DNA from: Brevibacterium ravenspurgense
GTDB taxonomy: Bacteria; Actinomycetota; Actinomycetes; Actinomycetales; Brevibacteriaceae
Assembly (NCBI RefSeq): GCF_001584615.1
Contig: NZ_LQQC01000008.1
Span: forward strand, 186,001-250,000
Reading direction: 5' to 3'
Length of the DNA stretch: 64,000 nt
Of this stretch, positions 45,909 through 54,935 are shown piece by piece (position 1 is the stretch's first letter; every line of letters starts with the position of its first letter). A program made the translations under genes and the position numbers. The notes beneath the pieces are model-generated. The model was not told the DNA's origin and did not search any database. It saw only the letters and a list, made by a program, of their open reading frames with translations.

Positions 45909-47189
45909 TTGATACAAGAAAACTCAGAACGACACCTCTTACGTTCTCTCCAAGCTTCTAACGCAAGCGATGCCGCCGGGCGTGAATTTGTTGACTCATC
46001 CATGTCAATCATCGCAATTTCACTCCTTGGGTTCTCTACCACGCAGATAGGAGTTCTGGACTTCCTTGAGGCGGGGGCTGCAATCTTCTTAGCACTCCCC
46101 ATCGGCCTTCTTGTCGACCGCTACAAACCGCAAACGGTCCTAACACTCTCCCTCGCGCTCAAGGTACTGCTCGGCGCTTCCCTGTGCCTCGGTCTCCACT
46201 TTGGGCTGGAAAAGCCTGCATTTTTCATGGCAATCGTCTTTTTCCTTGGAGTGTCGATTATTGCTTCGGAAAATGCCCAAACGAGCCTCGTGCCCTTTAT
46301 CGCCAGAAGTGACGGTCGGATTGAAAATACCGTATCTAGGATGGCAATGGCAGATTCCATTGCAGGAGTCGTCGCACCTGCCGCGGCTGGCCTAGCGTTG
46401 ACCTTCTTCGGTACAACTCCAACTACCGGTGTCGCCATCCTTTTCTTTGCTTTATCTCTATTCTTCGCACTCCGAATACTGCAACGCCTTAGGCAGCATC
46501 AGTTCTCGAGCAACCAAAACACGACTATCGACGCAGTGGACGAGAGCAGCAAGGCGGCCCAGCCCAGAAAAGACAACCGACCTCTCTCGCAGAAACTGAC
46601 CGACGGTTTCCGAATTCTCGGAACCAACCGTTTCCTTCTCGGTGCTGTATGCCTGATTTCAGCAGGCAACGTTGGACTCGCCTTGAGCGACTCGATGGTG
46701 AACGTGGTGATCCTGCGCGTGTTGGAACTCGGGATGCCATTTTTCGGCATCCTTGGAACCGTTTCCGCGGCTATAGGGATCCTCGCCGCAGCAATCGCCC
46801 CCCGGATTATGAATACCATCCCTGTGCGAACGCTCTACATTTGGAGTTCCATCACGCAAGCAATCGTGGCGTGTCTGCCGATACTGGCACTCCTCATCCC
46901 CTCGTGGGCGCGCGCTTTCTTTCTCATTCAATCAGTGTGCTGGGCTTTTACCCTTACCATCGCCAATATCGCAGGGTTTTCATACGTAGCAAAAGCGGTG
47001 GATAAGGAGTACCTCGGCCGCACGAGCGCGGCAATGCGCATGGTAACGATGGGCACTGTCCCCTTTGCGGCTCTCCTTGGAGGTGTTCTCGCCGATGTTG
47101 GCGCGATCACCGTCCCGCTCATTATCTGGCCAGTACTCACCGCCACGGCCGTTACCGTCTACATCATCCTCACACGCCAGTCCGCTTAG
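45909..47189 (+). CDS. MFS transporter of foreign appearance
   Basis: A 426-residue major facilitator with about twelve membrane helices. TTQIGVLDFLEAGAAIFLAL with LLVDRYKPQ forms the loop 2-3 motif typical of drug-export MFS proteins, and a charged central loop (DESSKAAQPRKDNRPLSQKL) separates the two halves. Codon use is visibly richer in A/T at third positions than the neighbours. The only upstream start is TTG 45909, without a ribosome site, so the natural N-terminus may have been lost; the next ATG (46002) would remove part of TM1. It lies between two copies of a csp 3' end. Substrate unknown. Confidence 0.8.
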   Translation: MIQENSERHLLRSLQASNASDAAGREFVDSSMSIIAISLLGFSTTQIGVLDFLEAGAAIFLALPIGLLVDRYKPQTVLTLSLALKVLLGASLCLGLHFGLEKPAFFMAIVFFLGVSIIASENAQTSLVPFIARSDGRIENTVSRMAMADSIAGVVAPAAAGLALTFFGTTPTTGVAILFFALSLFFALRILQRLRQHQFSSNQNTTIDAVDESSKAAQPRKDNRPLSQKLTDGFRILGTNRFLLGAVCLISAGNVGLALSDSMVNVVILRVLELGMPFFGILGTVSAAIGILAAAIAPRIMNTIPVRTLYIWSSITQAIVACLPILALLIPSWARAFFLIQSVCWAFTLTIANIAGFSYVAKAVDKEYLGRTSAAMRMVTMGTVPFAALLGGVLADVGAITVPLIIWPVLTATAVTVYIILTRQSA

Positions 47190-47307
47190 CGACACCACGT
47201 CGACCCGCGTCGTCCTAGGACGGGTGTTCCGAGTACTTTCAAGACGTTTCGACCCATCAGCGTGAGCCGAAGATGCGTAGTGCGCTGCGTTCGGTGGGGG
47301 TGACGTG

Positions 47308-47415
47308 TTAGGTGGAGCTGAGGCCTGTTACGGCCTCTTCGGCGGTCTTGTTGGTGGTGGCGTAGGCGCGGGCTCGATGGGCCATCGTGGGGTGGAGAAA
47401 GAGAGTAAAGGCCAT
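47308..47415 (-). CDS. possible 35-residue protein
   Basis: ATG 47415 has GGGAGG four bases upstream and opens a 35-codon frame encoding MAFTLFLHPTMAHRARAYAT and then a helical end (NKTAEEAVTGLSST). I recognise no family. It is part of the inserted segment between the csp repeats; the rest of 47190-47452 shows no gene. Confidence 0.3.
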   Translation of the reverse strand: MAFTLFLHPTMAHRARAYATTNKTAEEAVTGLSST

Positions 47416-47452
47416 GTGCCCTCCCAGGGGGTGACACCTAAAAGGTAATGGA

Positions 47453-47476
47453 GGAGGGACAGAATTCTGTCCCTCC
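47453..47476. terminator. palindromic terminator of cspA
   Basis: A perfect 24-bp palindrome (12-bp arms starting GGAGGGACAGAA). The left repeat copy (45688-45711) has one mismatch. Confidence 0.75.
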
Positions 47477-47506
47477 CCCTCGTGAGAAGTTCAGCTGGAC
47501 TGGCTG

Positions 47507-47713
47507 TCAGTCGAGCGGTTCGACGTTCTCAGCCTGAGCGCCCTTTTCGCCCTGTGCGATCTCGAACTGCACGCGGCCGCCTTCAGCCAGCGAGCGGTAG
47601 CCCTCCATCTGGATGGCCGAGTGGTGGACGAAGATTTCGTCGGAGGAATCGTCCACGGCGATGAAGCCGTAGCCCTTTTCCGCGTTGAACCATTTGACGG
47701 TTCCCTGTGTCAT
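47507..47713 (-). CDS. cspA: cold-shock protein CspA
   Basis: A 68-residue stand-alone cold-shock domain: [19 protein letters not shown] with RNP1-like [17 protein letters not shown] as RNP2, and [10 protein letters not shown] at the end. It binds single-stranded RNA as an antiterminator or chaperone by family. ATG 47713 has GGGAG five bases upstream and gives the usual length. Its 3' end is duplicated 1.7 kb away. Confidence 0.96.
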   Translation of the reverse strand: MTQGTVKWFNAEKGYGFIAVDDSSDEIFVHHSAIQMEGYRSLAEGGRVQFEIAQGEKGAQAENVEPLD

Positions 47714-47792
47714 GTCATCTCCCAAATGTGGAACGAAACTTCAGTCTACCGTTCCGGCGGGGCTTAGCCGCCCACCCGAAACAGCTTCGGGC

Positions 47793-48479
47793 TCAGCCTT
47801 CAGCAGGATCGCTGTTTGCCACATCGGGGCCCATGATGATCGTCACACCCACCTGGTAGCGGCTGGACTGCTCAACGCTGACACCACCGAGGCCCTCGGC
47901 AACACGTTCAGCCGCGTCACGGTATTCCGAAGACGAGTAGTACACGGTGGTCGACGACACGTTGGTGCCGGCGTTGCCCACGCGGCCAAGCGTCCAGCCC
48001 TGGGACTCGTACTGGTCGGCGTACTTGCGGGCTGCGCCGTTGACGCCGGACGCGTTGAGGATCGACAGGTTCGGGTCACCGCTTTCGCCCGCGACGGTCT
48101 TAACGTCACTGCTGCCGGTGGATTCGCCGTCACTCGGGGTGCTCTCTGAGGCTTCATCAGAAGGACCTTCCGAGGCTTCGCCCGATTCGCTTTCGCCGGG
48201 ATCAGCCGACTTCGAAGACTCATCCTTGGAATCGTCTGCACCGGGCTCGACCTGCTGTTGTTCTTCGACCTTGGCCTCTGGGTCAGAACCGGCGGAGAGG
48301 ATGATTCTCACCGCGCCGACGATCAGGAGGACCGCCACCAGGGCGAGGACAACGACAACAGCGGTTGCCGCCTTGTAGCTGCCTGCCGAAGCTCCGGCCC
48401 GGTGAGCTCCGACTCGACGGTTGGCCGCGTCAGCTGCGCGACGCTCCGCGCGGGTTTCGTACTGGGGTTCTTCTGCCAT
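47793..48479 (-). CDS. LytR C-terminal domain membrane protein
   Basis: A 228-residue protein: a basic N-terminus, one TM helix (VVVVLALVAVLLIVGAVRII), an acidic Glu/Ser/Asp linker of 75 residues and a C-terminal LytR_C domain (LSILNASGVNGAARKYADQ ... TVYYSSSEYRDAAERVAEGL). In mycobacteria the same pair (Rv0431 with Rv0430) lies near groEL2. The role of LytR_C in cell-wall or vesicle biology is not fixed. It starts one base within the DUF3263 stop (TGATG). Confidence 0.88.
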   Translation of the reverse strand: MAEEPQYETRAERRAADAANRRVGAHRAGASAGSYKAATAVVVVLALVAVLLIVGAVRIILSAGSDPEAKVEEQQQVEPGADDSKDESSKSADPGESESGEASEGPSDEASESTPSDGESTGSSDVKTVAGESGDPNLSILNASGVNGAARKYADQYESQGWTLGRVGNAGTNVSSTTVYYSSSEYRDAAERVAEGLGGVSVEQSSRYQVGVTIIMGPDVANSDPAEG

Positions 48480-48730
48480 CAGCGTGGGATCCTCGCCTGT
48501 GCTCTTGTGTCCTGTCGGGATTCGCGGATTCTGCGAAGCCGTTTGATGAGAACGGGATCTTCGACATAGGCCGCGGGGTTGTCGAGGAGTCTGCCCAGCA
48601 CCTGGAAGTACTGAGCGGCAGACAGGTCGAACTGCTCGCGGATCGCGCGGTCCTTAGCTCCCCCGTAGGTGGGCCACTGACCTTCAAAGCGAAGAATCTC
48701 CGCTTCGAGTTCCGTAAGCTCCTGCGACAT
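48479..48730 (-). CDS. DUF3263 protein
   Basis: An 83-residue helical protein: EAEILRFEGQWPTYGGAKD and REQFDLSAAQYFQVLGRLLD define DUF3263, thought to be a helix-turn-helix-like small protein. The GGAGG upstream of the ATG is good. It is translationally coupled to the LytR_C gene. Confidence 0.9.
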   Translation of the reverse strand: MSQELTELEAEILRFEGQWPTYGGAKDRAIREQFDLSAAQYFQVLGRLLDNPAAYVEDPVLIKRLRRIRESRQDTRAQARIPR

Positions 48731-48891
48731 GCTCCCTCCTCTTCTCCGGCCATGATACCGGCGGCTCAGCTTCCCAGCAGGCCTCGTCCGAGACTATGGG
48801 ACCAGACAATTCACTTTCCCGCCATTTAGGGGCAAAGACAAAGGAAACAAAAAAAACTGGAGACGAACGACAGCGTCCTGTTCTCGCGATG

Positions 48892-48897
48892 TAGTAT
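48892..48897 (+). promoter_or_regulatory. probable -10 box of the small membrane protein gene
   Basis: TAGTAT, 49 nt before the start codon; no strong -35. Confidence 0.4.
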
Positions 48898-48946
48898 CAG
48901 GGCAATGTTGGCAGCGAGGCCAGCAGCCGACTGATTGGAGACTCAA

Positions 48947-49228
48947 ATGCTGCCCAAAACCATGATGCCGAAGACACAGGGCGCACGCACCGTCTTCACG
49001 ATCCTCCTCTGCGCGGCAGGAGCATTTCTGCTCATCAGCATCGGCGCAACCGTGTGGTCGCAGGCCGGGGACGAGGGCTGGGTCGCAAAGGCCGTCATCG
49101 CGTTTGCTTCGTGGGCGATGACAATTCCGCTGATCCTGGCCTCCGCGGTGTGGGCTCTCGTCAACTTCTTTTCTTCACGAGACGGAGGCTCGCCAGGTCG
49201 GAACACGGCCACACCGCGGGCACACTGA
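48947..49228 (+). CDS. small two-TM membrane protein
   Basis: A 93-residue protein with two hydrophobic helices (FTILLCAAGAFLLISIGATV and SWAMTIPLILASAVWALVNF) and a short charged tail. The ATG at 48947 has TTGGAG upstream. No family recognised. It stands alone between the DUF3263 gene and a strong terminator. Confidence 0.65.
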   Translation: MLPKTMMPKTQGARTVFTILLCAAGAFLLISIGATVWSQAGDEGWVAKAVIAFASWAMTIPLILASAVWALVNFFSSRDGGSPGRNTATPRAH

Positions 49229-49324
49229 CAAGCCCCGATCGGGCCTGCACAGCAACCACAGCAGCCCGAAAGACAAAAGCACATAAGCGGCAGCCGAACT
49301 AAACAGCAGCCGAACGGCGGCACA

Positions 49325-49365
49325 GAAGCGCCCCGGCACCTCGTGCGAGGTGACCGGGGCGCTTC
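49325..49365. terminator. long hairpin between convergent genes
   Basis: A 19-bp stem (GAAGCGCCCCGG-CACCTCG with its complement, one bulged base) that contains a GGCACCTC octamer in one arm. It lies 35 bp past the aldehyde dehydrogenase stop; no T-run follows on either strand. Confidence 0.65.
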
Positions 49366-49400
49366 CCATCCCAGCGGGTTCTCTGACCCGGCTGGTCAGA

Positions 49401-50876
49401 TCAGTTGATCTTGACGTTGATCTGCTTGATCTGGGTGAAGCCTTCGAGCATGCCCTCAAGCGATGCTTCACGGCCGAAGCCGGAGGTCTTCATACCGCCG
49501 TAGGACTGGCCGGCCACCTGGCCGCCGCCCTGGTTGACCTGCACCCAGCCGGACTCGATCTTGTCGGCCACGCGCAGCGCACGGTCGACGTCCTTCGTGA
49601 AGACGTACGCGGCCAGACCGTAGTCGGAGTCGTTGGCCATGGCGACGACTTCGTCTTCCGTCTTGAATTTGATAACGGTGAGAACGGGGCCGAAGATCTC
49701 TTCGCGCGAAGTCTGCCATTCGTTCTTGGCGTTCGCGAAGATGATCGGCGCGTGGTAGAAGCCGGGCTCGCCGACTTCGAGCTTGTCAGCACCGTCGTAG
49801 GCGATTTCCACACCCTCGTTGGCCTTGCCCATTTCGATGTAGTTGGCGATCTGGTCGTACTGCTTCTTGTTGATGACGCAGCCAATGTCGCTGTCTTCAT
49901 CACGCGGGTCGCCGACCTTCATCTTGGCAACACCGTCAACGAGCTTAGCCAGGAAGTCGTCGTAGATGTCCTCGTGCAGGAACAGGCGCGAACCCATGGT
50001 GCACGACTGGCCCTGACGGGCAAAGCGGGTCGACAGGAGAACCTGTTCGAGCGTGTAGTCGTTGTTCGCATCCGGGAACACGATGTTGGGGCTCTTGCCG
50101 CCCAGCTCCATCGAGGAGTGAGCCAAGCGAGCGCCGGCAACCTCGGCCACGTGACGGCCCACACCGGTCGAACCGGTGAAGGAAACCTTGTCGACATCGT
50201 TGTGCTGGGTGAGAGCCTCACCGATGACCGAGCCCTTGCCGGTCACGACGTTGAGAACACCCGCGGGCAGGAACTCCTGGATGATCTCCGCCATCTTGAG
50301 GATGGTCAGCGGCGCGTCTTCGGCGCACTTGAGGACAATCGTGTTGCCGGCAGCCAGCGCTGCAGGAGTCTTGAACGCCGCAATCATCAGCGGCGAGTTC
50401 CACGGCAGGATGCCTGCCACAACGCCCAGCGGAACGCGGCGCGTGAACTGCAGCTGCGCTTCGCCGGCAGGAAGAGTGTTGCCCTTCACTTCGCCTGCCA
50501 CACCGGCCATGTAGCGGAACAGGTCAACAAGCGTCTGCGTTTCCGGGCGAGCCTGCGTGCGCAAAGCGTTGCCGGTGTCGATCGCGGTCAGCTGAGCGAG
50601 CTCTTCAGCCTGCTCTTCCAGGGCGTCGGCGCACTGTCCGAGGACCTTCTGACGCTCCTTGAAGTGCAGAGCAGACCACGCGGGGAAAGCCGCGCGAGCA
50701 GCCTTGACGGCGCGATCGGCATCTTCTTCTTTGCCTTCCGGAACACGGGCGATCACACGATTGCGGTCGATCGGCGTGATGACATCAGCCCACGTGCCGT
50801 CAGCGGCTTCGACCCATTCGCCGCCGATGAGCATCTTCCAGTCTTTGACCTCGGGGAAGTCCCGTACCTGTGCCAT
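49401..50876 (-). CDS. NAD-dependent aldehyde dehydrogenase
   Basis: A 491-residue enzyme of the general ALDH superfamily. GILPWNSPLMIAAFKTPAA (cofactor), SFTGSTGVGRHVAEV, MELGGKSPNIVFPDA (general-base Glu) and QGQSCTMGSRL (catalytic Cys) are intact, and GFGREASLEGMLEGFTQIKQ ends the protein. Start ATG 50876 is chosen; upstream in-frame codons lack a ribosome site. Aldehyde specificity cannot be told. It is monocistronic and convergent with the small membrane protein. Confidence 0.9.
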   Translation of the reverse strand: MAQVRDFPEVKDWKMLIGGEWVEAADGTWADVITPIDRNRVIARVPEGKEEDADRAVKAARAAFPAWSALHFKERQKVLGQCADALEEQAEELAQLTAIDTGNALRTQARPETQTLVDLFRYMAGVAGEVKGNTLPAGEAQLQFTRRVPLGVVAGILPWNSPLMIAAFKTPAALAAGNTIVLKCAEDAPLTILKMAEIIQEFLPAGVLNVVTGKGSVIGEALTQHNDVDKVSFTGSTGVGRHVAEVAGARLAHSSMELGGKSPNIVFPDANNDYTLEQVLLSTRFARQGQSCTMGSRLFLHEDIYDDFLAKLVDGVAKMKVGDPRDEDSDIGCVINKKQYDQIANYIEMGKANEGVEIAYDGADKLEVGEPGFYHAPIIFANAKNEWQTSREEIFGPVLTVIKFKTEDEVVAMANDSDYGLAAYVFTKDVDRALRVADKIESGWVQVNQGGGQVAGQSYGGMKTSGFGREASLEGMLEGFTQIKQINVKIN

Positions 50877-51053
50877 AGTCGTCTTTGTCCTTTCGGCATC
50901 GATGCGTTTGCGCTGTGCCCCGCGCTGCCTCAACCGCAGTAGTGTGGGCGGGGACACTCTTGGACTCAGCATAGCCGCGCATCCCCAGGGCTTGTAGGCC
51001 CCCGTATGCCCGATTGCGCACAGCCCGTGTGCGTGCGCGCTAGGGTCGTAGCC

Positions 51054-51725
51054 ATGACGATTGACCTGTTAGAAAACGTCAGCCCCGACTGGCTGGAAGC
51101 ACTGGGCCCCGCCGTGCCCAAGGTGCGCGAACTCCAGCGGACGGTCCAGCGGGATGCTCAGCACCACCTCGTGCTTCCCCGGCCCGAACAGGTCATGCGC
51201 GCGTTCTTCGAACCGCTTGCCGACGTGCGAGTGCTCATTGTGGGCCAGGACCCCTACCCCACACCCGGCCATCCCATCGGACTGTCGTTTGCGGCGGAGC
51301 GCCACGTGCGCCCCCTGCCGCGCTCACTGGGCAACATCTATCGCGAACTCGAGGACGACCTCGGGATTGCACCAGCCGAACATGCCGACCTGTCGGCCTG
51401 GCAGCGGCAAGGCGTCATGCTGCTCAACCGAGTGCTCACGGTGCGTGCGGGTGATGCTGGGTCACACCGCGGAATGGGCTGGGAGGCCGTCACCGAACAG
51501 GCCGTGCGCGCACTCGCCGGCCGCGGCGGACCACTGGTCGCCATTCTGTGGGGCCGGCCCGCACAGACGCTCACTCCCCTGTTGGGGAACATTCCGATCA
51601 TCGCCTCACCCCATCCGTCGCCGCTGTCAGCCCGCCGCGGTTTCTTCGGGTCAAAGCCGTTCAGCCGCTGCAACGCGCTGCTGGAGGAACAGGGCTCAGC
51701 CCCCATCGACTGGCGAGTGGACTGA
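51054..51725 (+). CDS. ung: uracil-DNA glycosylase
   Basis: A 223-residue family 1 glycosylase that removes uracil from [23 protein letters not shown] carries the catalytic Asp (D66) in [25 protein letters not shown] and the [14 protein letters not shown] leucine loop are typical, and length is normal. TAGGGT lies 7 nt before the ATG with no ribosome site, indicating a leaderless transcript. It converges closely with thrE. Confidence 0.96.
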   Translation: MTIDLLENVSPDWLEALGPAVPKVRELQRTVQRDAQHHLVLPRPEQVMRAFFEPLADVRVLIVGQDPYPTPGHPIGLSFAAERHVRPLPRSLGNIYRELEDDLGIAPAEHADLSAWQRQGVMLLNRVLTVRAGDAGSHRGMGWEAVTEQAVRALAGRGGPLVAILWGRPAQTLTPLLGNIPIIASPHPSPLSARRGFFGSKPFSRCNALLEEQGSAPIDWRVD

Positions 51726-51739
51726 AACGACTGCGCTGA

Positions 51740-53833
51740 TCAGGCCGTACTCGGCTTGATGCCCGCATCCTTGCGCATAGCCTCGAGCTTTTCTTCGGCT
51801 TTCGCTCGAGCCTTCGCAGTCCGACGGGATTTCGCGTAGCGCGACATGGGCCGGGACAGGAAGTCACCGAGCACAGCACCGGCGGCAATTGCCGAGTTCG
51901 CGGTGATCGCCGCAAACAGGGCACCCAGGCCAACCGACAGAGGAACATCCTCCCCGGGCACGGGGATCATCCGGTAAACAGACGCGAAGATCGACAGCCC
52001 CTGCAGCAGCGGGAAGATCGCCGGAACGATGAGCACAATCGCCGGTGAACCCAAACGGGAGGCCACCGGGCGGCAGAACAAACCGACAATCGTCGACGCA
52101 ATGAGCAGAGCCAGAATGTTCTCAACGCCCACAAGCGAAGCACCCACATAGACGAGGAAGCCCACAAGGCCGATGAGCGCGGCCGGGATCACGAGCCTGC
52201 GCGCACAGTAGAACCCAATGGCGCCGCAAGCACCGACAAGGAACGCGGCAATAACAGCGATGATCGTGGTGAGCACGCTGAGCCCGCTGCTCTGCACCGT
52301 GATCTCCATGGGTTTGAGTTCAAGGGTGTTGCCTATGACAACAGCGCACGCAATACCGGAGACGATGCCGCCGAAGCCCATCCCCGTTTCGACTATGCGC
52401 CCGGCAGCGGTCAGCGGGAAGTTCGACAGCGCATCCTGTACGGCTGACACCAGCCCCAGGGTGGGCAGCAGCAGAACGATGCCCGCGGCAACCGAATACT
52501 GGGGCGATGAAATGAACCCGACGTGATGGGCAAACATTGCCGTCAGCGTCGCAATCGCCGATTGGGCCATCACGAGGAAGAACGCCGGCAGACCGGTCTT
52601 GCCGATCACCCGGCCCACCCAGTCAATGAAGATGGCCAGGCCGAAGCCCAGAACAGCAGACGGCAGGCGCCCGCCGATCAGCGTGACGAAGCACGCCACG
52701 AGCACACCCCACGCAAGGGTCACAAGCCACTGCGGGAAGGGCCTGCGCTGGGCGCGAATGGCATCCAGTCGGCTGCGCGCCTGCGTGTAGTCGACTTTGC
52801 CGGCGACCATGTCGGACACCAGCCGGTGCAGGGATGACACTTTGGCGAAGTGCGGGGAAACCTCACGCACAACCCGCACGACCGTCATCTGTTTGCCCTC
52901 GGGGTCGGCGTAGTGGACCGTGAGTGCGGTGGCGGTGAGGTCGACTTCCGCGTTCGGCAGCCCCATCGAGGTGCATGCGGCAATGACACTGACCTCAACG
53001 TCAGAACTGCCGGCTCCGGCACGCAGGACCATGGCCCCGATGTCGACGGCCAGGTCCAGAATCATCCGCGCTTCGGATTCGCTTTTCGCCTTCGCCTGCA
53101 CGGGGGCCTGGTACGGGGTGCCCTCAAGCACTTTGACGATCGGGACCGGCTGGGTGGTCGGCGCCGGATCAGAGGCAAAGCGCGCTACCGTGCGCTGTGC
53201 GATTCGCTGTGCGGCACGCCGCTTGGAACGTGAGGTGCGCTGGCTCTGGGCCGCTGCACCTTTCTTGGGGCTTCCAGCTTTCGAGGTGACAGCACCTGCC
53301 CCGGAACGCACCCCGGGTCCCTGAGAAGGACGAGGTGCCTGCCCGGCACCATCTGCGGGTTCGGGTTTCGCGGGGCGCGAGGGAGGAGCGGCGGCGGGGC
53401 GTACGGTGGCGGCCGTGTCTGCCGCCCTCTGCCTGGCGACACCCTCGCGCACCTGATCAACGCTGATGGATGCGGTCTGTGCAGAATCAGCATCGGGGCC
53501 AGGTGAAACGGGCTTACCGCCCGTATCTGTTTCGCTGCCGTCACCTTCCTGCACGTCGCCGTCAACGTACTCGACTTCCTGCGTTGGTTTGTCGAAAGCA
53601 CCGGCTTTTTCAAGGTCCGACAGGAGATCCTGGGCTCGGGCCGACCGCGTGGGAGGTTCGGAGGCGTTTTCGCTCGACGTCCACGCGGCCGCAGTTTCAG
53701 ACTGCGGGTCCCGCTCTGTCGTCCATGCCTCTGAATGCGGTGCGGCAGCGCCGTCGCTTCCGGTGCCGTCGGCGCCGTCTGCGCCACGGCCGGAAGCGGG
53801 GCCGCGAACGTCCTGAGGATCCAGTTTCGCCAC
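51740..53833 (-). CDS. thrE: ThrE-type threonine/serine exporter with long N-terminal extension
   Basis: A 697-residue amino acid exporter of the ThrE family (DUF1212 plus DUF3815 domains). The soluble conserved part LDLAVDIGAMVLRAGAGSSD and ASLHRLVSDMV-like motifs (SSLHRLVSDMVAGK) are followed by ten membrane helices. Corynebacterium ThrE is about 490 residues; here an extra 240-residue low-complexity acidic then Ala/Pro/Arg-rich N-terminus is added, with a GAGGTGCC octamer (53332-53339). The start GTG at 53833 is divergent from the PanE-like gene; its ribosome site is only one base away. Confidence 0.88.
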   Translation of the reverse strand: MAKLDPQDVRGPASGRGADGADGTGSDGAAAPHSEAWTTERDPQSETAAAWTSSENASEPPTRSARAQDLLSDLEKAGAFDKPTQEVEYVDGDVQEGDGSETDTGGKPVSPGPDADSAQTASISVDQVREGVARQRAADTAATVRPAAAPPSRPAKPEPADGAGQAPRPSQGPGVRSGAGAVTSKAGSPKKGAAAQSQRTSRSKRRAAQRIAQRTVARFASDPAPTTQPVPIVKVLEGTPYQAPVQAKAKSESEARMILDLAVDIGAMVLRAGAGSSDVEVSVIAACTSMGLPNAEVDLTATALTVHYADPEGKQMTVVRVVREVSPHFAKVSSLHRLVSDMVAGKVDYTQARSRLDAIRAQRRPFPQWLVTLAWGVLVACFVTLIGGRLPSAVLGFGLAIFIDWVGRVIGKTGLPAFFLVMAQSAIATLTAMFAHHVGFISSPQYSVAAGIVLLLPTLGLVSAVQDALSNFPLTAAGRIVETGMGFGGIVSGIACAVVIGNTLELKPMEITVQSSGLSVLTTIIAVIAAFLVGACGAIGFYCARRLVIPAALIGLVGFLVYVGASLVGVENILALLIASTIVGLFCRPVASRLGSPAIVLIVPAIFPLLQGLSIFASVYRMIPVPGEDVPLSVGLGALFAAITANSAIAAGAVLGDFLSRPMSRYAKSRRTAKARAKAEEKLEAMRKDAGIKPSTA

Positions 53834-53855
53834 GCCTTCCTAGTAGTGTTGAGCT

Positions 53856-54935
53856 ATGAGCAGATACATCATTGTGGGAGCCGGAGCCATTGGCGGAATG
53901 CTCAGCGCGGGATTCTGGCGCGCCGATGTGGACCACGTGCTGGTTGCGCGGGGAAGCCAAGCCGATGCTGTCGAAAAGGCCGGACTGACAGTCCGCACTC
54001 CGCATGAAACTCTGACTGCACATCCAACAGTAGTGCGCTCTGCCGCACAGGTGAATCTCCGCCCTGACGATGTCATCATCCTGGCAGTGAAAACTCAGCA
54101 GGTGTCCACCGCACTGAGCGAATGGGCTGACCGTCCGGTTGAGGACGAACACGGCACACAGCTGGGCACCGCCGGCGAGCTCCTGCCGCTCATGCTGTTC
54201 CTCAACGGAACTGACGCACAGGAGCAGGCACCTCGTTGGTTCCGGACCGTGTCGACAACCGTCATCTACACACCCGCCGTCTACACGGAACCGGGACAGC
54301 TTGCCGTGTTCATGGAAGACCGCTGGGCCGGGCTGATCACCGGTCCTGTGTGTGGTCCGGATGCGCCCCGACCGCAGGCCGGCGACACCAGCGCCGCTGA
54401 CAACGCGGCCCTTCCGCACTACCTTCAGCAGGCAGACCGCGACTTCACCGCCGGGAACTTCGCGTCCGTGCTCGTACCCGAGCCTTCGCCCTACACCTAC
54501 GGGAAGCTGCTGGCGAACCTGGCAAACGGCATCGACGCCCTCGTGGGATCCGTCGACTACAGCGACCTGCTGGAGCAGCTGCAGGACGAAGCCCGCAGTG
54601 TCTACCGGGCAGCCGGCATTGAGCACTGCCCCAACCCGCCCGAAGAGCTCGGCTTTGCCGATCGCATTCCCGAAGCACCCATCGACGGGGTGCAGAACCT
54701 GTCGTCCACCTGGCAGTCCATGGCACGCGGGACCGGCAACATCGAAGCCGACTACCTGGGCGGCGAGATCGTCCGTCTGGCACACCTGCACGGCATCCGG
54801 GCACCCAAGAACAGCCTCGTCATGCAGTGGTGCCGCCGCGTCATGACTGGCGACACCACGATTCCCGCCAGCCCGGAAGACCGGGCCAGCGGACTGCGTG
54901 AAGCCTTCGACCAGCTCAATAAGGAGGCCCTGTGA
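53856..54935 (+). CDS. ketopantoate reductase family (PanE/ApbA-like) protein
   Basis: A 359-residue NADPH-dependent oxidoreductase. YIIVGAGAIGGMLSAGFWRA is the Rossmann GxGAxG motif and DDVIILAVKTQQVSTAL the following motif; NGTDAQEQAPRW and the C-terminal helical domain with PKNSLVMQWCRR match the family. Sequence differs enough from PanE that it may act on another 2-oxo acid. TAGTGT six bases upstream and no ribosome site suggest a leaderless transcript. It overlaps the SGNH gene by four bases. Confidence 0.85.
   Translation: MSRYIIVGAGAIGGMLSAGFWRADVDHVLVARGSQADAVEKAGLTVRTPHETLTAHPTVVRSAAQVNLRPDDVIILAVKTQQVSTALSEWADRPVEDEHGTQLGTAGELLPLMLFLNGTDAQEQAPRWFRTVSTTVIYTPAVYTEPGQLAVFMEDRWAGLITGPVCGPDAPRPQAGDTSAADNAALPHYLQQADRDFTAGNFASVLVPEPSPYTYGKLLANLANGIDALVGSVDYSDLLEQLQDEARSVYRAAGIEHCPNPPEELGFADRIPEAPIDGVQNLSSTWQSMARGTGNIEADYLGGEIVRLAHLHGIRAPKNSLVMQWCRRVMTGDTTIPASPEDRASGLREAFDQLNKEAL

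Noticed and set aside
47186..47437. An 83-codon frame on the minus strand after the MFS gene
   Set aside because: Arg/His/Pro-rich shadow composition and no ribosome site; the shorter frame at 47308-47415 has a better start signal.
45825..47452. MFS gene as cargo of an insertion sequence
   Set aside because: No transposase or terminal inverted repeats seen; the flanking repeats are csp gene ends, which points to recombination.
49350..50942. A 530-codon frame antisense to the aldehyde dehydrogenase
   Set aside because: The opposite strand encodes a complete ALDH with all catalytic residues; the antisense product has no recognisable domain.
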